Assembly (NCBI RefSeq): GCF_950023065.1
Contig: NC_088681.1
Span: 8,680,001 to 8,744,000 of the forward strand
Direction of reading: 5' to 3'
Source of the DNA: Planococcus citri
Lineage: Eukaryota > Arthropoda > Insecta > Hemiptera > Pseudococcidae
Length of the DNA: 64,000 bases
Position 1 is the stretch's first letter; each line of letters begins with the position of its first letter. Below the pieces are notes generated by a model. The model searched no databases and was not told the DNA's origin. It saw nothing but the letters and a program-made list of their open reading frames with translations. Positions 47,050 through 58,800 of this stretch are shown here, piece by piece. A program made the translations under genes and the position numbers.

Positions 47050-48750
47050 AGTCGGGGGGCCCACATAAGGATCTATTGCACCCCCCTTGATCCTCCGGGA
47101 CAGCTTTTTTCTAAAAGGGGGAGTCCTAAGGAACGTTTCCAGCCCAATACTCACAAAATGGCGGCCATTTTGATTGACAGGTCAGCCGCAATCGCAGATT
47201 TTGCGTTCCAGTATAGGGACTTGCATGATATTTTTTAAACCGCACAACGGTAGATCGAAGGAGCAGGCAAAAATTCATCACCTGTCAAAATTTCAAGAGC
47301 TTAGTGCTTTTTTCGATTTTATAGTGAATTTTTGAAAATTAAATTTAGACCAAAAATGAGAGAAAAAATCAGAATCTTAGCAAATTGACCTAGAAAGCTG
47401 AAATTTGGGATATAGCCTATTTTCGATCTGCCAAACTGATTGGAAACTGTTTCAGACCATTTAGAGAAGTTCTCGAGTCTCCAGCAGATTTTTGAAACTT
47501 GAAATTCTCACAAAATTTTATCAAAATGGAGTTGAAAATGCGAAATTCATTCTGTAAACTAATTTTAATACGCTACGAAGTCGACTGCAGGTGGATTTCA
47601 AGTCGTTTTGGAGCCTCCAGCAATTTTTTAGAAATTACTGGAGCCTCCGGCAGATTTTTAAAACTTTAAACGCTTTTGGAAAGCCGAAATTCATTCTGCA
47701 AAACAATTTCTATGCGATATGAAGTCGACTGCTAGTGAATTTCAAGTTGTTTTGGAGCCTACAGCGACTCTTTGAAAATTACCGGAGCCTCCAGCACATT
47801 TTTGAAACTGCGAATGCAGTTGAAAAGCCGAAATCCATTCCGCCAACTAATTTCAATACGATATGAAGTCAACTGCAAGTAGATTTCAAATCCTTTTGGA
47901 GCTTCCAGTGACTTCTTTGAAATTTCTGGAGCCTCCAGCACATTTCTGAAACATCAAATGCAGTTGAAAAAGCGAAATTCATTCTGCAAACAAATTTTAA
48001 TACGCTACGAAGTCGACTGCAAGTAGATTTCAAATCCTTTTGGAGCTTCCAGTGACTTCTTTGAAATTGCTGGAGCCTCCAGCACATTTCTGAAACATCA
48101 AATGCAGTTGAAAAAGCGAAATTCATTCTGCAAACTAATTTTAATACGCTACGAAGTCGACTGCAAGTAGATTTCAAATCCTTTTGGAGCTTCCAGTGAC
48201 TTCTTTGAAATTGCTGGAGCCTCCAGTACATTTCTGAAACATCAAATGCAGTTGAGAAAGCGAAATTCATTCTGCAAACTAATTTCAATACGCTACGAAG
48301 TCGACTGCAGGTTTCGAGTCTCCAGCGACTTTAGGAAAATTACTGGAGCCTCCAGTATAAATTTCTGAAACTTGAAATTTTCACAAAATTTCATCAAATG
48401 GAGATGAAAAGCGGAAATTTACTCTGCACTACAATTTTAGCACTCTCTGAAGACGACTTCAGGTGAGTTCCAATCATTTTGGAGCCTCCAACGGTTTTTT
48501 CAGAATTCCTGGAGTCTCCAGAAGATTTTTGAAACTTGAAACTTCAACAAAATTTCATCAAACGGAGTTGGAAATCTGAAATTTACTCCACACAGTACGT
48601 GCTAGAGTTAATTCAGACAAATTTTGTGGCATTTTTTAAAAAACATAAGTTTCCAAAAAGGCGCATTAGACTCCAAAATGGATTAAAATTGCCTGAAATC
48701 CACTTTGGAATAATGCCAAAAATGTTTCATTTTGTGAATTATTACCTACA
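47050..48750 (+). mobile_element. fold-back family element F2, right arm missing
   Basis: The left end agtcggggggcccacataag and the following ~450 bp match the left arm of F1 (34650), including ggccattttgattgacaggt. The centre is expanded by a 144-bp tandem repeat, and the sequence fades out at about 48720 without a right terminal repeat. It is therefore a truncated relative. Confidence 0.75.
47870..48310. repeat. 144-bp tandem repeat inside F2
   Basis: The word agatttcaaatccttttgga recurs at 47881, 48025 and 48169, exactly 144 bp apart, with high identity. Looser units precede (47580-47870). Because 144 is 48 codons, a 139-codon minus-strand frame stays open across it. It is not a gene. Confidence 0.9.
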
Positions 48751-49117
48751 GAAATGTTAATTGAAAAATGTAAAAGGTACCTACTTATTGATTTGTTCAG
48801 TGATATGATTTGGCCATAATTTTGATGATGGTGATGCTAAAATATAGTAAAGCTTTTACACTGTACAAATCGATATCTTTCAAAGTTGTAGGTACCTACA
48901 GATAAGGTTAAATTTTCAATTAACATTCCATTCCTCTACTTCATAAATTCATGAAAGATAAGGTCTATAACGGAATTACTCTGCAAATCTGAAGAATTTT
49001 ATCAACATCAAGATAAATATTATTTAAATAGGTAAGAAGTTTGGTGGTGATCTATGTACTACATAGTACTTACCTAATCCATAACTTGGAATCGAAGCGA
49101 AGAAGCAAAGCCTGTTC
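48751..49117 (+). promoter_or_regulatory. spacer and decayed upstream block of pseudogene C
   Basis: atcaacatcaagataaatat (49001-49020), preceded by cggaattactctgcaaatctgaag-like sequence, corresponds to the blocks before copies A and B. The rest of the spacer has no gene. Confidence 0.5.
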
Positions 49118-49119
49118 AA

Positions 49120-50275
49120 TATACTTAGTGGGCAAACTTTTCTTCTTCGCCTAAAATCTGTGTCATGTCTAAGGTAAGTATTTTAGCAGTTTGAGTACCT
49201 CCGGAATCCAGATATCGTGAGGTAAGTATTCTTACTCGCACTTATTCTATTGTACATACAAAAATTTCTATACATTTTGAATATTCAAGTAGTATAATAG
49301 GTACCTAACTTTGCCTTGAACTTGTTCCCCGAACTGTAGAAACATATTAACTATAGAACACTCTTATTATTTTAAATTTTCAAGGTATGTGCCAGTCCAT
49401 TGAATAGGAGTTCAAGTAGTATTCCAACTATAGCGAAAAAATGAACGTTTAGTTCAGTTATTTGCTGTCCAATGAGTTATGAAAACTGCTTTTGAAAGAG
49501 TTGAGGAACATGTAAGTTGAATACGCCAATCCCCTACCTATACTTAATGTTTTAAAATCTAAAAAATTGAAAAATGGAAGTAAAATTATACACTCTTTAA
49601 AGCAATTTGTATTCCCAAATTTTGTAACAAAAATGATGATTTTTTAAGAAAAAATAAATTTTTTGTTATATGGAACTTGAAAAAAAATTTTAGTGGGAAA
49701 TATCGAAATGAGACAAATTACGAATTGGCGTTTTAATGGTTTTTTCTTCCCCCCTCCCCGCTTTGTACATGGCGAACCTCTTCGGTACGTCCCTCGGTTG
49801 GTACTTGGTACCTATCTAGATGTATTTTTTTTTCTTCTAATGATGATTATGATCCATTTAGGAAACGAATGACCTAGCCACAAAACGACTAAATAAAGTG
49901 TCACAGGCATTGTTCTGCGTGTGTTCAACAAGTCAACCTTTGGATGGCGTTTCTGCCTTCGTGAACCATAACATAAACTAGAGTCATTGCACAAAATGGA
50001 TGCTGAATTTAACCGTGTAACTACAAAACACCAATTTTGGACGAAATCCGAGCTACACTAGACAAAGATTGACCAACACCTATAGACAGTTAACCCGTAT
50101 GCTAGGAAGAATTTCGAATAATTGGTCCATCTGCGCAATTTGCTACTACGCAGTTAAAAAAGTGACTTTTAATTCTGCTGCTATGGAAAGTATTGGAATA
50201 CTTTGCGCCTTTGTGAATGAATTGAAAGTGGATACGATGTTATCCGAAGATCAGCTGTCTGAATACATACTTCTA
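49120..50275 (+). pseudogene. secreted-protein gene copy C, pseudogene
   Basis: Remnants of three exons in the same order as copies A and B. Exon 1 (about 49125-49212) retains GGCAAACTTTTCTTCTTCGCC, then a TAA. Exon 2 (about 49386-49511) contains in-frame stops but keeps the donor gtaagttg. Exon 3 (49862 to about 50275) begins ETNDLATKRLNKVSQALFC, meets stops and deletions, then recovers SIGILCAFVNELKVDTMLSE. It breaks off where the satellite element S4 begins; exons 4-6 are not present downstream. Intron 2, including the conserved block, is still alignable. It cannot encode a full protein. Confidence 0.85.
49771..49804. other. conserved intron-2 block (copy C)
   Basis: ggcgaacctcttcggtacgt and ccctcggttggtac, matching the blocks at 37919 and 46336. 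It is better preserved than the neighbouring exon remnants. Confidence 0.55.
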
Positions 50276-50334
50276 TTTGATAACTATAGCTTTTTTGCAA
50301 TAAAACGCGTGAGCGAATTAATTAATTGATTACT

Positions 50335-50690
50335 ACCTGATTTAGAATTCAATTCGTTAGCGAACGATTCGCTGTAAATTAATCAATTTGTTTGTAAATT
50401 ACTCACTAAAAATTAAATAAATGAATCAATTCGTTCGCGAATGATTTAACAAGAAATCAATCAATTTGTTTCATCGTCAAATTCGTCAATCGTTCGTAAA
50501 TGATTCTATTAGCTTCGCATGAAAACAGATCAATTCCTGTACAAAAGTTTCACATAAAGTGAATCATTTCATCGTCAATCAAATAGATGTGACATGTCAT
50601 GTCAATATATCTTCGGTGGTTTATAAGATCTTCGAAAATGAAAAGTGGGTCTTCTCACGCAAGCTGCGTGAGTTTTTTTAAAACGTTCTT
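50335..50690 (+). repeat. satellite element S4, mostly 3' module
   Basis: Only about two array units remain, followed by the family 3' module, aaagtgggtcttctcacgc, a hairpin (50654-50672, ctcacgc...gcgtgag) and a T run. The 5' module is absent. Its left edge coincides with the loss of pseudogene C. Confidence 0.75.
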
Positions 50691-52240
50691 CTATTGTTCC
50701 AAAAATTTTGAAGGAAAAAACATTGACATTTAGAAAATTTTAAAACTTTATTACTCCAAAAATTTTAAAAAAACTATTCACATTTACATAATTTAAAAAT
50801 TACATTATAATTATTTCAATTCGATCTTCTAGTTTCTTTTTAATATTTTTTTTATCTACCTGAAAAAAAAAATGTAAACTAGACATGCGCAGCTGTAACA
50901 GTGGGCGTGAATTTTTTATTACACAAAAATTCATTATAAAAATCACCAAAAAAAAAAAAAAATGATTAAAAATTTCTACAAAAAAATTATTTCACTTGAA
51001 ATTAGCAAGAAAAAGTTCCAAACTAAAGCATCATTGAAAAACTATTCTAAACCACCCCAAAAAAAAATTCACTTGAAATAATTCCTGAAAAAAAAACCAT
51101 TTGTCATACTTCGAGAAAATCGAAACCTTGAAATCGTCAAAAGAACTGAATTCAAAAAATTAAATTTTACTTACTTCACTTTTTTCCATTAACGTGCCTT
51201 TAACTACAACAATGGCCAAAGGTACCTCAGGTAAGCAGGTTATAGTACTTAATACTTAAGCTGAATCACAAGGCAAACATTTATTTTAAGAATCGCCACA
51301 AAAATTTATTAAAAATTACAATAAAAAAGTTTCATTTGAAATAATCATGAAAAAGTTCCAAACTAAATCATCATCGAACAATGTATTTGTACCTAAGTAT
51401 TATAAATCATTACATTACGAAAAAATCACTTGAAATTATTATGAAAAAATTCATTTGTCATAAAAAAAAATCGTTAGAATTCAACACATAAAAATCAATC
51501 TAAAATCCACACGAAAAATTTGTAGATAGCTGAATTTAAAAAAATTAATTTTCTGAATCACTGGGCAAAAATTTATTTCAATGATTACCAAAATAATTCA
51601 TACTACTAGAAAATCATATTATTTTGAAGTAAGTAATCGAAACAAGTTCCTTACAAAATCTTCATTGAACAATTTATTCTAAATAACCACAAGTACTCAC
51701 TTGAAATTATTCTTAAGAAATTCATTTGTCATCACTTGAAAAAAATTCATTAGAATTTAACCCCTAAAAAATCACGAAAAATCCACTTGAAATAATTCCA
51801 AAAAAAATTCATTTGCAACCACTCAAAAAAATGAAAATTTCCTTTATAAGAAATTGTCATCACTAGGGCTAGGATTTTTAAGCGCTATAAAAATGCAAGA
51901 AAAAAGCAAAAAAAGCGCTATCAAATCCTACCATGTTACATATCAAAATGAAGGTTTTTTCAAACCCAGCGAGATACCTCCCTTAAATATATGTACAACT
52001 TGAACCAAAATGAACTAAAAAAGAAAAAAAGGGGGAAAAAGGTAAAAACTGAAACTAAAAATTAAAAAAAATAATAATAAAATAAAAATTGAAAAATGAA
52101 AACTGAATCTGTTATTTTTCAGTTTTTCCTCTATTGTTTTTTCGAACTGATCTTTATTCAAAAATTATTTTTTTTTCAAAAATGTGCAAAAATTTGATAA
52201 ATGTTTGTATTTTTGAAACCAATTGCTTCAATTATACCAA
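50691..52240. other. no gene recognised
   Basis: Very AT-rich, with loosely repeated phrases such as cacttgaaataattc and aaaaattcatttgtca (50930-51830). No exon seen. Confidence 0.45.
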
Positions 52241-52770
52241 TGACTACCATATGCAGTCAGGGCATGTCTGCTCATCACAAATGCCCCCCATGGCCTTACC
52301 CTATGAACAAAGGTCATCGGGGGAGACCATGGAAGATAACAAATGATAGAGTGACATGCCAAGACCCCGCTCTCCCCCCTACCATACCTAATATCCCTAA
52401 GGATATGCCTTATGCCCCCCATGGCCTCCTGCGAGGACCATAGGTCATTTTAGGTAGGACAAAAAATCAAAAAGGTAGACAGAGAGAAGAGAAAATTTCC
52501 AGAGATGTCAGTTGTGCACACAATTGATGTAAATGTACTCTCAATGAGCAGTAGGAAGGGATTGTAAAAAGCCCAATCACTAATAACTTAATGCAGATAA
52601 GGCATATCCTTAGGGATATTAGGTACGGTAGGGGGGGAGAGCGGGGTCTTGGCATGTCACTCTATCATTTGTTATCTTCCATGGTCTCCCCCGATGACCT
52701 TTGTTCATAGGGTAAGGCCATGGGGGGCATTTGTGATGAGCAGACATGCCCTGACTGCCTATGGTAGTCA
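52241..52770. repeat. inverted repeat with ~173-bp arms
   Basis: Arms 52241-52413 and 52597-52770 are nearly perfect reverse complements (tgactaccatatgcagtcag ... ctgactgcctatggtagtca). They enclose a 183-bp spacer. The arms are noticeably GC-richer than the surroundings (runs such as gccccccatggcc). Mirror-image open frames on the two strands result from this. Confidence 0.88.
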
Positions 52771-55700
52771 CTATCGTAATTATCTCTGTAGTAGTATTTC
52801 AGAGAAGAACTGGTTTAGAGGTAGGGAGGAAAGGGTTACGTGCTAAATTCTCCGATCCTGGATCTGGACCAGGTTTGGAAAATATCTACTCTTCACTACC
52901 TGTGTAAGATCTGCAGCTCTCGGTACAGTGGTCAACTCTTGACTATTTTAGGCTTTGGCCTCCTTGCTTTTTATAAATCCTAATTATTACCCACTTGTTC
53001 GGTGTGAATTTGTGTCTTTTTAACATAATTCGCGATTAGATTCAATGAATTACCGCGTCTTTATGGCATTTTGGATAATCTCTCATTAGTCGACCATGAG
53101 AGTATGTACCCAGTTTCAATGATATTACGATATAGTAATCAGAATCGTCGTTGGTATTTAAAAAATAGACCCCTTAATTGGAGATGATTAACGCGAATAG
53201 TTGGGTAAGTGTTGAAACACACTCCATTAATCACATTATCAATGCTTTTATTGCTAATAATGTAGAAGCGTCTCATAAGTAGAGCCGCTGTCGCACATTA
53301 CCTACTTATGAGCAGAGTAAGAGTTAGAGATTAGGATTAGATAACTTTAACTTGGCCTTAATCAATTAACCAGTATGCCAGGACTTGCTCCTGAGTGCTT
53401 TTGATCTTTGCATAATGTAATTTAGAGCTAATCATCTTTTTATGACTACAATAATATGTGTTTCCAAGAGACATAGCATTTTGTTCTGCTATGTTCTCCT
53501 TTACGAATAAGTTTAGGATTATTACCTTTTATTTGTAATCTTTTGACAAATGTTGTACTTTGAGACATACCTAATATATTTCAATATTTGTCATCTTTGA
53601 GTCCTTTTTATTGACTTTTGAACAACCTTTTATCTGTGTAGATATGGTAGGATAGACAAGAGCCTTCTCTCCGAGCTAGTTAGGTATCGAGGAAATATTC
53701 ACTTTCTAGGGAATATTTCTGAGATTTCTCCTCTTACCAGTAAATGTGATAATCATTACCACTGCCAGTCTTTCCTTTCCCTATCTTTACATTGTAAGCT
53801 GAATTTAAAAAAAATGAAATTCTAAACCACTTGGCTAAAATTTATTCTAAAAATCACAAAAAGAAAATCATTTGAAATACGTACATAATAGAAAAAAGTC
53901 CCATTCTAAATCACCACGAAAAATAATTCACTTGGAAAATTAAGACAATAAAAACACAATTCCAAAATGACTTCTCGACTTATCTAAAGTTAGGTACTTT
54001 TCATTAGTTCAATTTCGAAAATAAGACAAAGACTGCATGAAGGTTGATTTTTCAAAATTGAAAAACATTACCTATACTGTGGCGTTAAATTGATAGAAGA
54101 GACAGATACCTACTTAATCCAACAAAATGGTCATAAAAACCTTTCACCTAAAATTTGAAAATTTCTTATCTAATGTGTTATCATTTTTTCCCATTTTTGA
54201 AGTAAAACAAAGAGGAAAATAAGAGAACACAATGGGTCATAAAAACCTGTTTAAAATTTATTATCTAGCTTTGTTATCTTTCAGATTGTTCAATTCTTAT
54301 AATTCAAAATTTATTTTCTAAAAGTTGTGAATTAATAAAACTCACGTCGGCTTGGCTTTTGATATGGCCTTTTTCCAATTTTTAAGGCATTTCCTGTCTC
54401 AGGTTCAAAAGTAATACTAACTAAAAAAAAACAACAAAAAAACCCAAAATTATACAAATAGATCTACACAAAACAATAACCCTATTTTACCTACCCTCAC
54501 TTATTATCACCAACAAAATTCACCACTGAAACAAACCACAACGCCAATCAACAAACCGACAACATTTCTAAATAAATTATACTAAAAAGTTGACCTTTTT
54601 TTCAACTTCCCAACAATAAGTAAGTCAAACTCGTAAAAAATAATTTCAACGTCTCTGACCACACAAAATCAAACCCAAACAATACATATTTTGCATAAGA
54701 AAAAACCACCAAAGTCGGAAATTCTACATGAAATACTTGCTCAAAACACAAAACTATCAACTAAAAACCAGAAAACAGATTCAAAAGAAGGGTACATTAT
54801 TATAGGCGACATCATAGAACATCGAATATCTCGCATATTTGCAACCTTATAAAACAGACATTTCGAATACATTCGGCTCATTTTTATAAGGAAGTTTACA
54901 TCAACTCGGTGACTTCTATGGAAAGTACAATTTCTTGTTTTTCTACTTCTTTTAGACAATTCTTTTCTCGAAAAACTGAAACTTTTATCATTGTGAGTAA
55001 ATTTCCGGCACTTTAATGTAAAATATTTTCTACTAGCAATTTTATTTTTTTCGTATCTCTGTACTTCTTTCTTTTCTTATTTTCGAGCATATTTTTTCGA
55101 AGAAATACATATTCTCAATAAAAAAGGACTGACGAATATTTCCAAATACAGGGATAAAAATATCCACCAACAAATTTACACGTGTTAAAAACTTTTTAAC
55201 AATAGATACTAAATTCTGGTAAATTTTCATTCCGAAAAAAATCTCCCATCTTCGTATACTTTGCAAACAATATTTCCAATATAATTAAGGATGAGGAAAT
55301 AAACTCGAAAATTTCGTATACATTCCGCAACAATGATTCCTTTCTGAATACCTCATCGATAACCAGAACGGCGTAAATATTGAATTTTTTATACAAATTA
55401 GACTCGGGTCGAAGGGGAAAAAATTACAATGAACGAAATTTAATCATCAAGTAGTTCGTAACCTGCGGTGGGGAAAAAATCAACTTCGTTCGAACTTTTT
55501 TTCTTTACAAGAGTCGAGACTCGAGACACACATGAGGCGAATATTTAATATTCATACTTCAATTCGCGAAAACAAATTATGTCTCTGATTGTTGAGGAAA
55601 TTCTTGGTACGTGTGCGGATTTCGATACAGGTGCGATTCGTCGATTGGATTACAAAAATAGGGATGAAGGGAAAAAAATGAAAATGCAATTACTGCTATC

Positions 55701-55856
55701 TATTGACTGGATGGAAAATTTCCTTCGAAGGAGTGAAGAAGGACGCATGCGTTGGCAGGCTTGATACGAGGAAAGCTGATATCCTTTCGCAGTTTATGTT
55801 TTGAAACACACCGTTCAACTTTGCTGATTTTTCGTAGCTGAAAATACCTCAACGAA
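52771..55856. other. no gene recognised; 5' region of the cyclase gene
   Basis: No exon identified. The stretch before 55857 must contain the promoter and 5' UTR of the cyclase gene, but I cannot place the start site. A 61-codon frame at 55579-55764, just upstream of the cyclase ATG, is in a plausible leader position but has no motif. Confidence 0.4.
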
Positions 55857-58800
55857 ATGGTAAGTGAACGTATTTTTCATTTTGGTTTTATTTTTTTACG
55901 AGTGGAAATTCGTTTGTGAAAAAGTTTTGTTTTCGAGGAGTATTTTTTTTTTATTTTGGTAGAGATGAAAAAAATCAAATGCTCGATAGGTTTTGGTATC
56001 GTATGAAATTATTGTGGTATTGTTTTTTTTTATTTCAGTACGGTTTTGTGAACCACGCTTTGGAGCTGCTGGTTTTGAAAACCTTCGGTGAAGAGACGTG
56101 GGAAAGGATAAAGTGAGTGTAATTATTTTTTTTTTCGGTGGAATTTGCCATCGAATTACAGTTTGATTAAAATTGTTCAATTTTTAGGAAAAATGCTGAA
56201 GTGAGCATGGAAGGACAGTTCTTGGTGCGTCAAATTTACGATGACGAAATGACCTATAATATCGTAGCAGCAGCTGTTGAAGTGCTCAGTAAGTACCTAT
56301 TGCTAAAAATACCTAAATATAAAATATCAATTAATAATTACCTAGAATAAAATAGATCGATCACGTTCGAGGAACACAATAATCAAGTAAAAAGTCCAAT
56401 GAAAGGTTAAATGAGATGAAAAAAATGTAGAAAAGATTGAGAAAATCCTCGAATTTTATGAAAACTAATTTTTTAACAATTTTTCGAAACCACTCGTTCG
56501 TAATAAAAATAACAAAATTGTGCTCTTTTCAATTCGAATAAGATGCTACTAACGCCATCTGGTGCTATTGCTTCGAAACTACTCGCTAAAGTGGTAATTT
56601 TGCGAATGTTTTTCCAGATATTCCAGCAAACGCAATCTTAGAACTGTTCGGAAAGATGTTTTTTGATTTTTGTCAAGATTCTGGATACGATAAAATACTT
56701 CAAGTATTGGGAGCTACTCCGAGAGATTTTTTACAGGTTCGAATTGTTTAGGTATTCATTTGACTTTTAGGGGGAAGAGTTTAGATCTGAAGTCTTGAAA
56801 ATGATGCTTTTTTTCTCAATTTAAAGATATATTTATTAATTTGTTTGTTAATTTATTCAGAATTTGGACGCATTGCATGATCATTTGGGCACCCTGTATC
56901 CTGGTATGAGAGCTCCATCGTTCAGATGTACCGAAAGACCCGAAGATAAAGCGTTACTTTTGCATTATTACTCGGAACGTCCTGGCTTGGAATACATTGT
57001 GATTGGAATTGTCAAAGTAAATATTCATTATTCGCATTATAAAATCAGAATTTCACTGAGAGTAACAACCACCAGAGCTACGAACGTATTCAGGCACCAT
57101 TAGCGGTGAAATTCGAAAATAAAATACGAGATTTCTGGTTTCAAAACACTCGTCTGGCAAAAAATAAGGCATCAGATAGGCAACTTATCAATCATTGGCG
57201 TACGATACGAACGATGATGAGAAACAAGAAGGTAATCTTGAAGAAAAATATAGCTAATTATTTAATTTTTTTTGCAGGCAGTAGCCAGTAAATTACACGG
57301 TGTCGAAGTAGAAGTAGAAATAATTAAAACTAAAGAAGAAAATGACCACGTTCAATTCCTCATCACTGAGAAATCCAGTCAAAGAAGTGAACAAAGTCAA
57401 CAGGCGGTAGAAGTAGAAGAAACTTTATATTTGGGTACAGTGATGAGATGCATTTTTACGAATTTTTTGTCATACTTATTTCAATTTCTATTATTTGTTT
57501 TTAGAGCCCAAAATCAGCCCATACACCTTCTGCAAGGTGTTCCCTTTTCATTTAATGTTCGATAGATATCTTCATATTGTACAGACTGGATCTGCGATTG
57601 CCAGAGTGATTCCATCGGCTACTTCTTGCGAATGTAAACTTACAGATATACTGAATCCAGTAAGTAATTTTGCAAATAATGGGTCGCCCTTCTAATTTAT
57701 TTTTCAGAAATTTAAAAGACATATTGAGAGAGAGTTTTAAAAAATGGCACCCGAGTTAATGAAAGTGACAAAAATTTCCAATCTCTCATTTCAAATGGAA
57801 TTTGTCAAAGTTGAAAAGTTTTAAAAACGGAATTTAGTTGAGTAAATGAAGTTGGAAAATGTTTTTTATTTTAGGAAAATATTATTGAAAATAATTAATT
57901 TTTACCTTTCCGGAGAAGGGAATAGAAATTTTTTCACTTTCTCAAATTTCTATCGAAAATTAGTAAAAAAAAAAAAAAAACACTCGCGCATTTAGCGTGA
58001 GAAGACCGACTTTTCTGCAGATAAAATCTTTCACGAACGAATTGATTCACTTTTTTTGAAACATTTGTACCTACAGCAATTGATCTGTTATTTACAATCG
58101 AATCGAATCATTCACAAACGATTAGTAATTAAATAAATTTATTGATTTCTCAGCGAATCATTCGCAAACAGATCAATTACTTTACGATTGATTCGGTTTT
58201 TGTGAAAAGTGAATCGAATTGAATCATTCACATTTCACAACCAATTGGCGACTGAACAAATTGATTGATTTCTAGGTGAATCATTCGCGAACAAATTGAT
58301 CAATAGTTACTGAATCATTCGCGAACGAATTGTCCATATAAGTGACTCGTTCGCAAACGAATCGATTCATTTACTGAATTTTTGAAGTTCGATGAATCAT
58401 TCGCGAACGAATTGATTTGTATAAGTGACTCGTTCGCGAACGAATTGAATCATTCTTGGTGAATCATTCGCGAACGAATTGATTCGTATAAATGACTCGT
58501 TCGCGAACGAATCGATTCATTCACTCAATTTATGGTGAATCATTCACGAACGAATTGAATCATTCTTGGTGAATCATTCGCGAACGAATTGATTCGTATA
58601 AATGACTCGTTCGCGAACGAATCGATTCATTCACTCAATTTATGATAAATCATTTACAAACGAATTGAATAATTCTTGGTGAATCATTCGCGAACGAATC
58701 GATTCATTCACTCAATTCATGATGAATCATTCACGAACGAATTGAATTATTCTTGGTGAATCATTCGCGAACGAATTGATTCGTATAAGTGATTCGTTCG

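Noticed and set aside
47869..48288. A 139-codon minus-strand frame with 48-residue repeats
   Set aside because: It is created by the 144-bp tandem repeat in the fold-back element F2.
52201..52846. Mirrored Pro/Met-rich frames on both strands
   Set aside because: They reflect the arms of the inverted repeat 52241-52770.
57106..57291. A homeodomain-like string (DFWFQNTRLAKNK) in an open frame
   Set aside because: It lies almost wholly inside the 261-bp intron 5 of the cyclase gene. The resemblance is limited to a few residues and the surrounding helix pattern is absent.
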